In this document: piece by piece, positions 17,976-27,283 of the stretch
Position numbering within the stretch: the first letter of the stretch is position 1
Layout: every line of letters begins with the position of its first letter
Origin: Psychrobacter phenylpyruvicus DSM 7000 = NBRC 102152
Lineage (GTDB): Bacteria > Pseudomonadota > Gammaproteobacteria > Pseudomonadales > Moraxellaceae
Assembly: GCF_000685805.1 (NCBI RefSeq)
Contig: NZ_JMKP01000008.1
Location: forward strand, 51,475-115,474
DNA length: 64,000 bases
Reading direction: 5' to 3'
Notes under the pieces: model-generated
What the model was told of the DNA's origin: nothing
Databases searched by the model: none
The model's input: the letters and a program-made list of their open reading frames with translations, nothing else
Translations under genes and position numbers: made by a program

Positions 17976-18989
17976 ATGAATAAGAAGTCAGTTGTTTATA
18001 AAGCAAGTCACTCAATAGTCAAAATTCTGACGAAGGCTGTAATGCTAGCAGCTTCAATGGCTTTAGTAACCGGCTGCGTATGGAAGCCAGATTTAGCACC
18101 AGCTCAGCTACAACATTGGGAATTGCCCACCAGCTCTTACGTGGATTTAGAGGGATTGAAAGTTCATGTGGCGCAGTCTGACTTATGCCAGGCACAGGCC
18201 AAGACCGGTAAAGAGAACAGTAAGCCTGAAAATATTGTACTAATTCATGGTACATCTGCCAGCCTACACACTTGGAATGGCTGGGTGTCAGAGCTTGATA
18301 AAGAATATTGTGTGGTGCGTATGGACTTGCCCGCCTTTGGTCTAACCGGACCTTATACCAATTCTAACAAACGCTACACGATGGATAATTATGTCAATAC
18401 AGTTATAGGTGTAATGGACCAAATGAAAATTGGTGAAGCAACGATTGCGGGCAACTCGCTAGGTGGCGGGATTGCTTGGCTAACCACATTGCGACATCCT
18501 GATAGAATCAATCGTCTGATTTTAGTGGACGCATCGGGGTTCCCGTTTATACCGAGACATATTCCAATAGGTTTTAAACTGGCGCAGTACCCCGTTTTGG
18601 ACCCATTAGTAGCAAAAGTGTTGCCCAAGAGCTTGGTGCGCAAAAGTGTCGAGAGCGTTTATGCTGATGACTCTAAAGTGAGTGATGATCTGGTTAATAG
18701 ATATTATGAGTTAACCAGACGCGAGGGCAACCGTAAAGCCTTAACCCAGCGCATGCGTGAGTCATTCGCTGAAAATGAGGTAGCGCAAATCGGCAATATA
18801 AAACAGCCAACTCTCATCCTTTGGGGAGCAAAAGATGATTTAATTCCTCTAGATAGCGCTTATAAATTTAAGGAGGCCATACCAAACAGTCAATTGGTTA
18901 TATTTGATAATCTAGGTCATGTGCCTCACGAAGAGGACCCTAAAGCCACTGTAGCTGTCGTAAAACAGTTCTTACAGCAGTCAAAATAG
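17976..18989 (+). CDS. Alpha/beta-hydrolase lipoprotein
   Basis: A 337-residue alpha/beta-hydrolase with a lipoprotein signal: a basic head, the hydrophobic stretch AVMLAASMALVTGC and a lipobox VTGC with Cys at about 34. The oxyanion loop is HGTSASLHTW, the nucleophile elbow GNSLGGG (Ser about 161), the acid Asp is in WGAKDDLIPL and the His in DNLGHVPHEE. It is likely membrane-anchored in the periplasm or outer leaflet. Substrates for this family range over esters, lipids and epoxides, so none is proposed. AAGGATAGG precedes ATG 17976. The DUF1543 gene follows after 41 bp and may be co-transcribed. Confidence 0.88.
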   Translation: MNKKSVVYKASHSIVKILTKAVMLAASMALVTGCVWKPDLAPAQLQHWELPTSSYVDLEGLKVHVAQSDLCQAQAKTGKENSKPENIVLIHGTSASLHTWNGWVSELDKEYCVVRMDLPAFGLTGPYTNSNKRYTMDNYVNTVIGVMDQMKIGEATIAGNSLGGGIAWLTTLRHPDRINRLILVDASGFPFIPRHIPIGFKLAQYPVLDPLVAKVLPKSLVRKSVESVYADDSKVSDDLVNRYYELTRREGNRKALTQRMRESFAENEVAQIGNIKQPTLILWGAKDDLIPLDSAYKFKEAIPNSQLVIFDNLGHVPHEEDPKATVAVVKQFLQQSK

Positions 18990-19030
18990 ACCGGACAATA
19001 TTTTATTTAGGCTTTTATATAGGATGCGAT

Positions 19031-19648
19031 ATGCCAACGTTATTTATGGTGCAACTAGGTGCTCGTCCAAAAGGGCGTCTAATCGAGCAACACGATATTT
19101 TTTTTGGGGTGGGTGATAGTTTAGGCGCTCTTATTCCCGCCATAAATAGTCATTGGCCAGAGGTTAAAAATAAGTGGCACATTGATTCGTACCAAGTGGT
19201 AACTCAGGTAATCGGTGTAGACGGGAGGTATTATAAAATATCTTGGAGAGCCGATGGTCTAAGTGACTACACTCAAGAAGAAGCACAGCAGCATGAACCA
19301 TCTAAGTTATATTTTATTAATTTAGGCGGTTACCAGCAGGGTAGTATTGAAGAATTTCATCATAAGTTATTGGTCGTTGCGCCTACAGAGTCGGCTGCTA
19401 AGGCCTATGCCCGAAAGACAAGGTTTTATAAAGACTTCAGTTACAGTGATAAAGAGACTCCTTTTAATGGTGCCTCACACATTGATGATAAACTGTGTGT
19501 AGATTTCGATGAAATCTATAATGTATCAGGCTTGATTGACGCAGGCAGGCTAATTATAGAGCCCCTATATGAAGATAATGAACCAGTCGAGGATAAGGCC
19601 TATGTTGGCTATCTCAGTATCAAAAAGCTCAAAGCATTGGACTTATAG
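19031..19648 (+). CDS. DUF1543-family protein
   Basis: A 205-residue protein matching DUF1543. The first copy of the domain starts LFMVQLGARPKGRLIEQHDI (about 4-23) with FFGVGDSLGALIPAINSHWP, and a second, related half starts LYFINLGGYQQGSIEEFHHK (about 98-117). This two-half layout, each with the L-G-x6-E-x-H pattern, is characteristic of the family. The function is unknown. No signal peptide or membrane segment is seen. ATG 19031 has AGGA upstream. It follows the lipoprotein hydrolase by 41 bp. Confidence 0.85.
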   Translation: MPTLFMVQLGARPKGRLIEQHDIFFGVGDSLGALIPAINSHWPEVKNKWHIDSYQVVTQVIGVDGRYYKISWRADGLSDYTQEEAQQHEPSKLYFINLGGYQQGSIEEFHHKLLVVAPTESAAKAYARKTRFYKDFSYSDKETPFNGASHIDDKLCVDFDEIYNVSGLIDAGRLIIEPLYEDNEPVEDKAYVGYLSIKKLKALDL

Positions 19649-19903
19649 GCTTTTAAGCTAACTTCTAAACAACGAAATATGCAGTTATTCGAGTTTAGTT
19701 ATATCTTCCAAACTTGATAACTGCTTGTAAACCCTCATAAACCTCTAATGCAGGGTCACTTATTTCGCTATAATAAATAGCCTAAGCTAGAATTCGTGGC
19801 CCTTATTGGTTAGTCTCTCATCAAATTCCTATTAAAATCCTGATTGAACGGGTTTTTGTCTTTGATGACAATGCTGACTGTGGTTACGGCAGTTAGAGCC
19901 CAC

Positions 19904-19968
19904 TTAATTTATAATACCCCTTATTTATAATATTCCTTATTTATAATATTCCTTAACTATAATATCGC
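19904..19968 (+). repeat. Four tandem 16-17 bp units, each with a TATAAT box, ahead of hrpA
   Basis: Units start at 19904, 19921, 19937 and 19953; the second and third are identical (TTATTTATAATATTCC) and the first and fourth are diverged. Every unit holds TATAAT, so the 338-bp spacer before hrpA presents four -10-like hexamers at 16-17 bp steps. The last lies about 20 bp from the hrpA start. The rest of the spacer (19649-19903) shows no gene. Confidence 0.75.
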
Positions 19969-19987
19969 TAATAAAGCCAAAATATAT

Positions 19988-22900
19988 ATGACAAAAGACA
20001 GTAATGACATTCATACAGCATCCGAAGTTGCTGTCAATGCCTCCAATGATCTGCAAACGGCAAAACAAATCGGCGAGTTGCCAGTATTGGCCAAGGACCG
20101 TCATTTTTTAAGCCGGTTACAACGTGAGCTAAGCCGTCCTGCAAAAAACACCAATCCCAAAGCTTTGGCGGAAAAACAAGCTACCTTTGACAAAATTAAG
20201 TCACGATCGCAGCAAGCGGTTCAAGAGCGCGTTGAAAGTATTCCTGCTAATTTGGCAGAAACGTTAAATGAAGAATTGCCAGTCAGTAAACGTAGCGAAG
20301 ATATTATTGAAGCGATTCGTGACCATCAGGTTATTATTGTGGCGGGTGAAACTGGATCGGGTAAAACCACGCAACTACCGAAGCTTGCAATGTTGGCGGG
20401 GCGTGGTATTACCGGTCAAATTGGTCACACTCAGCCTAGACGATTGGCAGCACGAAGTGTGGCAAACCGTATTGCTGAAGAATTAGGTGAGCCACTAGGG
20501 GAGACGGTCAGCTTTAAGATCCGCTTTAATGAGCAGGGTACGGCGAAGTCTGTGGTCAAGTTGATGACCGATGGTATTTTGCTAGCGGAGCTGGGACATG
20601 ATCGATTTTTAACCCGTTATGATACAATCATTATCGATGAAGCGCATGAGCGTAGTCTAAATATTGACTTTATCATGGGCTACCTAAAGCAGCTGCTACC
20701 TAAGCGTCCAGATTTAAAGGTTATCATTACCTCGGCAACCCTAGATACCGGCCGATTCAGTGAGTATTTTGCCCAGTATGATAAAGCCAAAAAGCGTATG
20801 GTGCCTGCACCGGTTATCGATGTAGAGGGTCGAGGTTATCCAGTTGAGGTTCGATATCGTCCTTTAACAGATACACCGGTGTCCAGTTCTGATGATGACA
20901 GCTTTGATGATTTTGAAGACAATTTACCACGTGCTTTAGTAGCAGCGGTAGAAGAGTGCTTTGAAGATGCTACTGCCAAAGGTCACCCTGAGCATGCAGA
21001 TATCTTAGTATTTGCCGCAACTGAGGCTGAAATTAGAGAGATGCAAGAGGTATTGATTGCGCATGGGCCACGTCATACCGAAGTGTTGCCTCTGTTTGCG
21101 CGTCAGACTTATGCTGAACAGCAGCGAATTTTTCAGCCCTCAGGTCGTGGCAGACGTATTGTTATTGCCACTAACGTTGCAGAGACGGCGCTAACCGTTC
21201 CTGGTATCCGCTATGTAATTGACCTAGGTTTTGCCCGTATTTCACGCTATTCCTACCGCTCACGGGTGCAGCGTTTACCCATTGAAGCCATTTCGCAAGC
21301 GGCGGCCAACCAACGTAAAGGCCGTTGTGGTCGTGTTGCTCCTGGTGTTTGTATTCGACTATATTCAGAAGAAGATTTTGAAAGTCGTCCAGAATACACT
21401 GAGCCTGAGATTCTACGTACTAACTTAGCGTCTGTTATCTTGCAAATGGCGAGCCTCCGCCTGGGCACGGTTGAGAACTTTGACTTTATTGAGCCGCCAG
21501 ATAGCCGTTTGGTGAAAGATGGGCGTAAATTACTTGATGAGCTAGGGGCAATTACACCCAAAAACCCGGACAGTAATAAGCCACTATCGAAACAAACTTT
21601 AAACGAAGTTAAACTGACCCGTATTGGTCAAAAAATGGCACGTATGCCGATTGACCCAAGGCTGGCACGTATGTTGGTGGCCGGTAGCGACTTTGATTGT
21701 ATGCTAGAGATGCTGATTATCGTTGCAGCTTTGGCCGTGCAAGATCCCCGTGAGCGTCCTGCAGAAAAGCGGGCTCAAGCGGACCAAAAACACGCCATCT
21801 TCCGCCAAGAAGACTCGGATTTTTTATTTTATTTAAGTTTGTGGAACGCCTTATATGGTGGTGGTAGCAATAAACTGAGTAACAGTCAGCGCAAGTCATT
21901 TGCTAAAAAACATTACTTGAGCTTCCCTCGCTTACGTGAGTGGGAGAAGACCTACCGTCAGCTTGAGCAGATGGTCACTGATCTTAAGTTATTGACCGAC
22001 TCTGGTACCGAGCGTAAAAACAAACCTGAATCACAAAACGGCAAAAATAAAGGTAAAGCCAATCAAGCCGTTAAAGTGGCTAAAAGTGTTGCCAGTGATC
22101 TAATTGTTGATAAAGATAATGGCGAAATTGATCAGGAGCAGCGTGCGGTTAAGTATGCCAATCTTCACCGTGCCTTGTTGACCGGGCTGTTATCGGTTAT
22201 TGCTCATAAGACCGATCAACGCGGGGAGTACTTAGCTGCTCGTCAGCAAAAAGCGAAGATTTTCCCAGCCAGTACGGTCTTTAAACAGTCACCACCTTGG
22301 GTGATGGCATTTGAGATAGTAGAGACGTCGCAAGTATTTATGCGTACTGTGGCTAAGATTGAGCCAGAGTGGATTGTGTCTGCAGGTGGTGATTTACTGA
22401 AATATCACTACTTCGAGCCACATTGGTCGAAGAAGACAGGGCGCGTCCGTGCCTATGCTCAAATCAGTTTATTTGGGCTAATTGTCGTTGCTAAGCAGCT
22501 GACTAACTATGAGCAGATTAACTTAGAAGAGTCACGTGAAATATTTCTCCGTGATGGTCTGGTCACTGGTAATCTAGGTCGCCAAGCACCATTTTTACAG
22601 CACAACATGGAGAAAATCGCTGACGTAGAGCGTATTGAAGACAAGCTGCGTCGCCGGGATTTGTTGGTCGATGAAGAAGACCTGTATCAGTTTTATGAGC
22701 GTAAAATCCCTGAGCATATTGCCAGTCGTAAAGCCTTTGAAGACTGGCGAGCGGAAGTTGAAAAAGAAGACCCTAAGTTCTTGTTCTTCACCGATGAAGA
22801 TGTACTGAAAGAAGCGGCACCAACCACAGGCGAGTTCCCTGAAGTATGGCAGCTAGGCGACTTAAAGCTGCCACTTAAGTATGTCTTTGACCCTGCCAGT

Positions 22901-24238
22901 GAAGATGATGGAGTGACTATCCGTGTACCACTAGCGGCTTTACCGCAGTTAGACTCTGTTGAGCTATTATGGGGCGTACCTGGGTGGCGTTATGAGTTGG
23001 TATTACAGCTATTAAAGTCATTACCAAAAGACATTCGTCGTAAGATTGTGCCCATTCCAGATACTGCCGATAGCCTTTATGATGAGCTACAAAAAAACCA
23101 TCAAGTTGGCCTGCTAAAACAGCTGTGTCAGTCCTTACATCGCCGTGGTGTGACTGGGGTTGAGCCTAGTGACTTTAATCCTGCAGCGATTGATCGCTAT
23201 CTACAGCCACAAATCTGTGTGGTTGATGACAAAAAGCGGGTTATCGAAAAAGGGCGTGATTTAAAGGCTTTACAACAGCGCCACGCCAGTGAGACCAGTC
23301 AAGCAGTCTCGACAGGCAGTGATTCGCAAGGGGTGCATACACACTTCCCTGAGCATTTTAGATTTAGCAAAAATCGTCACAGTGCGGGTATTGTGATGAA
23401 GGAGTTCTCTGCTTTGGTCGCGGATGAAGCAGGTGAGGCAGTTACCATTCACCAGTTTACCGATGTCACTGCAGCACTTAAAGCGCACCGTAAAGGGGTG
23501 TTGACTCTTATTAAGCTGCAATTGGGTGCCAAGCAAAAACAGCTTACCAGTCAAATAGACAAAGCTTTCAAGCTTGCTTTTGCCCCACTGGGTGATATGG
23601 AGAAGCTGAAAACCATCATTGTAGATGCGACTCTTGATGCCTCATTAGAAGTCCATGCACCGAAGTTTAAAGACCACAATGAAGAGTTGTCAGATAATGC
23701 TGATGATGTCGCCTATAGGCTCGTCAAGCAGTTACCGTTAGATGATACTGAGTTTGAACAAACCTCAAAAGCTGTGCTCGGTCAGTTCTTGCTCGAAGGT
23801 CAGACTGTCCTTAAGTTGCTAAAAGAGGTTTATACGCGTTGGCAACGTATTCGCCGTAGCATGTTGATGTTGGATCGTGAAATATTTGGCGAGTCTATTG
23901 ATGATATTGAGGATCAGCTTGACGATCTGCATTTATCAGACTTCGTTTATCGCATGGATTATGAGCACTGGCAGCAGTATCCTCGCTATCTTGAAGCGTT
24001 AGAGATTCGTCTTGAGCGTCTGGAACACAACCTTGACGGTGACCTTGATGCAGTATACGAGCTTGATGTGCATATGGAGCGCTTGGCAGGACGAGCCGAT
24101 GACGAGACCATCAGTGACTATCGCTGGCTGGTTGAGGAGTTTCGTATTCAGCTGTTTGCTCAGCCGATGAAGACCCGTCAAGCGGTGTCGCAGAAGCGCC
24201 TTAATAACATGTGGGAGAAGGTGAATGCACGGCGATAG
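19988..24238 (+). CDS. hrpA: ATP-dependent RNA helicase HrpA
   Basis: A 1416-residue DEAH-box helicase. Motif I is GETGSGKTTQ (about 121-130), motif II DEAHER (about 217-222), motif III SAT in ITSATLD, motif V NVAETALTVPG, motif VI QRKGRCGRVAPG. The helicase-associated winged-helix, ratchet and OB domains follow, then the long HrpA-specific C-terminal domain (DUF3418), giving a length somewhat above the 1300 residues of Escherichia coli HrpA. A lysine- and asparagine-rich insertion (about 676-720) lies between the core and the associated domains and accounts for part of the excess. HrpA acts in mRNA processing and in rescue of collided ribosomes. ATG 19988 has no clear ribosome site. Confidence 0.96.
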   Translation: MTKDSNDIHTASEVAVNASNDLQTAKQIGELPVLAKDRHFLSRLQRELSRPAKNTNPKALAEKQATFDKIKSRSQQAVQERVESIPANLAETLNEELPVSKRSEDIIEAIRDHQVIIVAGETGSGKTTQLPKLAMLAGRGITGQIGHTQPRRLAARSVANRIAEELGEPLGETVSFKIRFNEQGTAKSVVKLMTDGILLAELGHDRFLTRYDTIIIDEAHERSLNIDFIMGYLKQLLPKRPDLKVIITSATLDTGRFSEYFAQYDKAKKRMVPAPVIDVEGRGYPVEVRYRPLTDTPVSSSDDDSFDDFEDNLPRALVAAVEECFEDATAKGHPEHADILVFAATEAEIREMQEVLIAHGPRHTEVLPLFARQTYAEQQRIFQPSGRGRRIVIATNVAETALTVPGIRYVIDLGFARISRYSYRSRVQRLPIEAISQAAANQRKGRCGRVAPGVCIRLYSEEDFESRPEYTEPEILRTNLASVILQMASLRLGTVENFDFIEPPDSRLVKDGRKLLDELGAITPKNPDSNKPLSKQTLNEVKLTRIGQKMARMPIDPRLARMLVAGSDFDCMLEMLIIVAALAVQDPRERPAEKRAQADQKHAIFRQEDSDFLFYLSLWNALYGGGSNKLSNSQRKSFAKKHYLSFPRLREWEKTYRQLEQMVTDLKLLTDSGTERKNKPESQNGKNKGKANQAVKVAKSVASDLIVDKDNGEIDQEQRAVKYANLHRALLTGLLSVIAHKTDQRGEYLAARQQKAKIFPASTVFKQSPPWVMAFEIVETSQVFMRTVAKIEPEWIVSAGGDLLKYHYFEPHWSKKTGRVRAYAQISLFGLIVVAKQLTNYEQINLEESREIFLRDGLVTGNLGRQAPFLQHNMEKIADVERIEDKLRRRDLLVDEEDLYQFYERKIPEHIASRKAFEDWRAEVEKEDPKFLFFTDEDVLKEAAPTTGEFPEVWQLGDLKLPLKYVFDPASEDDGVTIRVPLAALPQLDSVELLWGVPGWRYELVLQLLKSLPKDIRRKIVPIPDTADSLYDELQKNHQVGLLKQLCQSLHRRGVTGVEPSDFNPAAIDRYLQPQICVVDDKKRVIEKGRDLKALQQRHASETSQAVSTGSDSQGVHTHFPEHFRFSKNRHSAGIVMKEFSALVADEAGEAVTIHQFTDVTAALKAHRKGVLTLIKLQLGAKQKQLTSQIDKAFKLAFAPLGDMEKLKTIIVDATLDASLEVHAPKFKDHNEELSDNADDVAYRLVKQLPLDDTEFEQTSKAVLGQFLLEGQTVLKLLKEVYTRWQRIRRSMLMLDREIFGESIDDIEDQLDDLHLSDFVYRMDYEHWQQYPRYLEALEIRLERLEHNLDGDLDAVYELDVHMERLAGRADDETISDYRWLVEEFRIQLFAQPMKTRQAVSQKRLNNMWEKVNARR

Positions 24239-24265
24239 ATAAGCAGACAAATAATATTTTTGAAG

Positions 24266-24291
24266 GGTAGGCTAATGAAAGTTAGTCTACC
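24266..24291 (+). terminator. Probable terminator after hrpA
   Basis: Ten-base stem GGTAGGCTAA / TTAGTCTACC with one G-U pair and a six-base loop. The T-rich tail (CTTTAACTTTATTT) is weak, so efficiency is uncertain. Confidence 0.5.
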
Positions 24292-24369
24292 TTTAACTTT
24301 ATTTGCTGTTTGATTTAGGTTGTATGTGAGCAAGTTTAATAAAATTTTGAATACATTATATGGTAGAGC

Positions 24370-25319
24370 TTAAAATATAGCCCCCAACCATTCAGCCACC
24401 ACTCTGACTCTTGCTGAACGGCGAATGTCTGGGTGCATTACCAAATATAAGGGCTTTGAATGAATTAAAGGAATAGCTTTCTCAACCCCTTTATCTTTAC
24501 TGAATAAATCATCATTAATAAAGTTATTGTCGGTTAGATAATCCTTTTCTGCATTCTCAATATCGTTTGCAGTCATTATAGTTTTGGTTATAGGGTTAAC
24601 CGGTAACAAGTCTGAGTCTTTATTAGCTAAGAAAAAGGGGAGTACAGCAATACCCAACTTTTCACACACACTGCTATAAGTCACATAAAAGTCATTGCTA
24701 CTTAGCACTATATGATAGTCATGCTCATTTACCAGTCTATTTGTCCAGTTCATTATCCTTTGATTGGCTTGAAACTCAATCAATTGCCATAGATTGGTAG
24801 GTGTACTCTCAAAATATTCTTTATGGGCAAAAAAGCCATAACGTATATGTGCTAGTGTCCGAATCAATAAGTCTTCTTCAGTAGGGCGTTGCAAGCGTAG
24901 GGCAATATCAGCTTCTTTCCTATGCAAGTCCTGATATGTAGATCGCCTCGAAGATGTATCACAATATCAGGATACTGCTGACGAAAGGCAGGTAATGCTT
25001 TGATTAATAGTTCATTTGCTAATACCGGCGGTGCTGATACCACCACTTTACCTTGCATGGTGTTCTGATTAATTGCCATGCGTTCGAAGGTTAACATCTC
25101 TTTTTGTATTTCTATAGCTTGAACATAAAGCTGCTCTCCCTCTTGCGTCAAGCTATAGCGTTTACCCAAACGATTAAATAGCTTCAAGGATAGTGATTTT
25201 TCAAGACGCGCAATTCTCCGAGATACCGTACTGTGTTGAACGTCTAATTTTTCAGCACAAGCGGTTAAAGTTTGTTGTTGTACCAACAAAATAAAATATG
25301 ACAAATCATCCCAGTCCAT
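24370..25319 (-). pseudogene. Frameshifted LysR-family regulator
   Basis: The N-terminal piece (25319 to about 24935) has the winged-helix domain of a LysR regulator: MDWDDLSYFILLVQQQTLTA, then TVSRRIARLEKSLSLKLFNR. It runs to PDIVIHLRGDLH and then leaves frame. The continuation HRKEADIALRLQRPTEEDLL is in another frame (from about 24927 to 24370) and completes the effector domain to WLGA. The reading resumes if one base is restored near 24936, within the sequence coding LH then QDLHRKEADIALR. The reconstructed protein is about 316 residues, normal for the family. It could be a true null mutation or a sequencing error. It is divergent from the decarboxylase-like gene at 25523, which it probably regulated. 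Confidence 0.85.
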
Positions 25320-25522
25320 TGTTCAATTTTCCTTTTTTCTGTCTTCTTTTTATTAATCTCTAATAATGAGCAATTTTATAGGTCGAAAGGCCTAGTATTA
25401 CTAACTATCAAAGTTATTGTGCATTATTGCACAGTAACTACTTTTTTGTCGTCTGTTATGTCCATGATGCATGCAATAAACTGCTGTAAGTTGTTAAGAC
25501 AATATTAATAAGGTAGGAAGTT

Positions 25523-25894
25523 ATGACAAACAGTGCGATAACTGAACATGGCAAATATATTATGAACCAGTTACAAGAGGGTATGGCCGATAGGGTGACT
25601 AACAGTCTAGCAGAGCTAGATCCTGATTTACCTGCTTTAATTACTGATTATGCATTTGGATCGGTAATTGGACGACCCGGACTGGACTTAAAATCTCGTG
25701 AAATGATTACTGTCGCTTCCCTGATTACCTTAGGTCATGCACAACCACAGCTCAAATTACATATGCGTGCTGCATTAAACGTGGGTGTAACCCCGTCAGA
25801 GTTGCTAGAGATAGTTATTCAAATGGCGGTATACGCAGGCGTGCCAGCCTGTATGAATGCATTAAGTAGTTATAGAGAAGTTATAAAGGAATAA
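25523..25894 (+). CDS. Carboxymuconolactone decarboxylase-family protein
   Basis: A 123-residue protein of the CMD/AhpD-like fold, with the block GLDLKSREMITVASLITLGH (about 53-72), then LKLHMRAALNVGVTPSELLE and MAVYAGVPACMNALSSYREV. The CxxC pair of peroxidase-type AhpD is absent, so it belongs with decarboxylase-like or uncharacterised members. It is transcribed with the aldo/keto reductase 60 bp downstream and divergently from the broken LysR gene. The three form a typical small redox or aromatic-compound response locus; the substrate is unknown. TAGGAAG precedes ATG 25523. Confidence 0.88.
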   Translation: MTNSAITEHGKYIMNQLQEGMADRVTNSLAELDPDLPALITDYAFGSVIGRPGLDLKSREMITVASLITLGHAQPQLKLHMRAALNVGVTPSELLEIVIQMAVYAGVPACMNALSSYREVIKE

Positions 25895-25954
25895 GCCCCA
25901 ATCTAACTAAATTATCTAACTAAATTAAAATTGCCATGAAAAAATGGGACTATT

Positions 25955-26947
25955 ATGCAACAGCGACTACTGCAACAAATCAATCTGCCAGTTTCAGCGA
26001 TTGGGCTTGGCTGTATGGGTATGAGTGAATTTTATGGAGCGAGTGACGACAGTCAATCTTTACTGCTGTTAGATAAAGCATTTGAAATAGGTGTTAATTT
26101 TTTTGACACAGCGGATACCTATGGCTTAGGTCATAATGAAACATTACTAGGGCAATTTTTAGCCAGTCATAAATCCAATCGCCAAAAGATAGTGATAGCG
26201 ACTAAGTTTGGTATTGTCCGTAATAAAGGAGAGTACGAGCGTCGACTAGATAATAGTCCTGAATACATTCAGCAGGCTTGTAATGACTCACTAAAGCGAT
26301 TAGGTACTGAATATATTGATCTGTATTATTGTCATCGCCGTGATCATGGAACCCCTATTGAGGATATGATGCATAGTTTGAGTGATTTGGTCGCTAAAGG
26401 TAAAGTTCGGGGAATAGGGCTATCTGAAGTTAATAGTGAAACTTTGCGTCAAGCACATGCCATTCACCCTATCACTGCAGTACAGAGTGAATATTCGTTA
26501 TGGTCACGTGAACCTGAAGAAGGTCTGCTTGAAACTTGCTTAGAGCTAGGCATTAACTTTGTGGCCTATAGTCCTCTTGGACGTTCGTTTCTTACAGGGA
26601 ATTTAAATACTGCAAACTTAGAGGAAGGCGACTTTCGTCAGGCATTACCCAGATTGCAGGGTGAAGCTATTATCCAAAATCAAAAAATAGTTGATCAATT
26701 CAGTCAGTTGGCCCAAGCGTGGGGCTATAGCAATGCTCAGCTTTGTCTTGCCTGGATGTTAAATAAGTATCCTCATATAATTCCTATTGCTGGAACTCGG
26801 CGTGAAAAATATCTTATCGAAAACGCTAAAGCTACCGATGTTAAACTGACAACGAAACAAATTAAAACATTGGATAGTCTTTTTGATCCACAAAATATTG
26901 CAGGCGAGCGTTATCCTGATGCAGGGTGGGGCGGTATTGAGAGTTAG
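25955..26947 (+). CDS. Aldo/keto reductase
   Basis: A 330-residue NADPH-dependent aldo/keto reductase resembling the AKR13 type. The tetrad is visible as Asp51 and Tyr56 in FFDTADTYGLG, Lys84 in VIATKFG and His in YYCHRRDHGTP. The start PVSAIGLGCMGMSEFYG and the cofactor site PIAGTRREKYLIENAKAT near the C-terminus are typical. It reduces aldehydes or ketones; no specific substrate can be given. GGGA lies before ATG 25955. It is probably in one operon with the CMD-family gene and under the adjacent LysR-type regulator, which is now frameshifted. Confidence 0.92.
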   Translation: MQQRLLQQINLPVSAIGLGCMGMSEFYGASDDSQSLLLLDKAFEIGVNFFDTADTYGLGHNETLLGQFLASHKSNRQKIVIATKFGIVRNKGEYERRLDNSPEYIQQACNDSLKRLGTEYIDLYYCHRRDHGTPIEDMMHSLSDLVAKGKVRGIGLSEVNSETLRQAHAIHPITAVQSEYSLWSREPEEGLLETCLELGINFVAYSPLGRSFLTGNLNTANLEEGDFRQALPRLQGEAIIQNQKIVDQFSQLAQAWGYSNAQLCLAWMLNKYPHIIPIAGTRREKYLIENAKATDVKLTTKQIKTLDSLFDPQNIAGERYPDAGWGGIES

Positions 26948-27134
26948 AAACTTATAGCATTAAATTAAAATCTTAAATTATGGTAGTAATACAAGCCTTT
27001 AGACTTAATACAAACTAAAACGCCGGCCATTTATTGTTGCATGAGGTTCAATGGCAAAATGAGTAGCTATTATCCAAAAAGTATGTTGAGTGGAGGGTAA
27101 CGCCATACGACCAAGCTTTTAATGATGGAAAACC

Positions 27135-27264
27135 TGTAAACACCCAATTTTTAACACAAAATCATCGTGGATTAATTAAGCCACCTGTTTGTATTCAGCA
27201 GGTGTCATATTATTAACTGAATCAAGGGGTGTTTTGGTGTTACAAACCTCAATCAAATAGATAG
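27135..27264 (-). mobile_element. Remnant of an IS3-family insertion sequence (right end)
   Basis: On the minus strand, from about 27264 to the TAA at 27176, the sequence translates to IYLIEVCNTKTPLDSV then NNMTPAEYKQVA and stop, the C-terminal tail of an IS3-family OrfB (the family pattern is YN-x-RPHxSL-x4-TP-x-EY). Beyond the stop comes about 40 bp ending in GGGTGTTTACA, so the element edge on the plus strand is TGTAAACACCC at 27135, with the TG...CA ends of this family. The rest of the transposase is missing. The remnant ends 20 bp before the start of the membrane coiled-coil gene at 27284. The preceding spacer 26948-27134 shows no gene. Confidence 0.75.
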
Positions 27265-27283
27265 AGATAAACGGACGGCGAGG

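Noticed and set aside
25523..25894. AhpD-type peroxidase
   Set aside because: The CxxC pair needed for AhpD peroxidase activity is missing, so only the wider CMD family is claimed.
26948..27134. A small gene before the IS3 remnant (MSSYYPKSMLSGG)
   Set aside because: It is only 13 codons with no ribosome site and no recognisable content.
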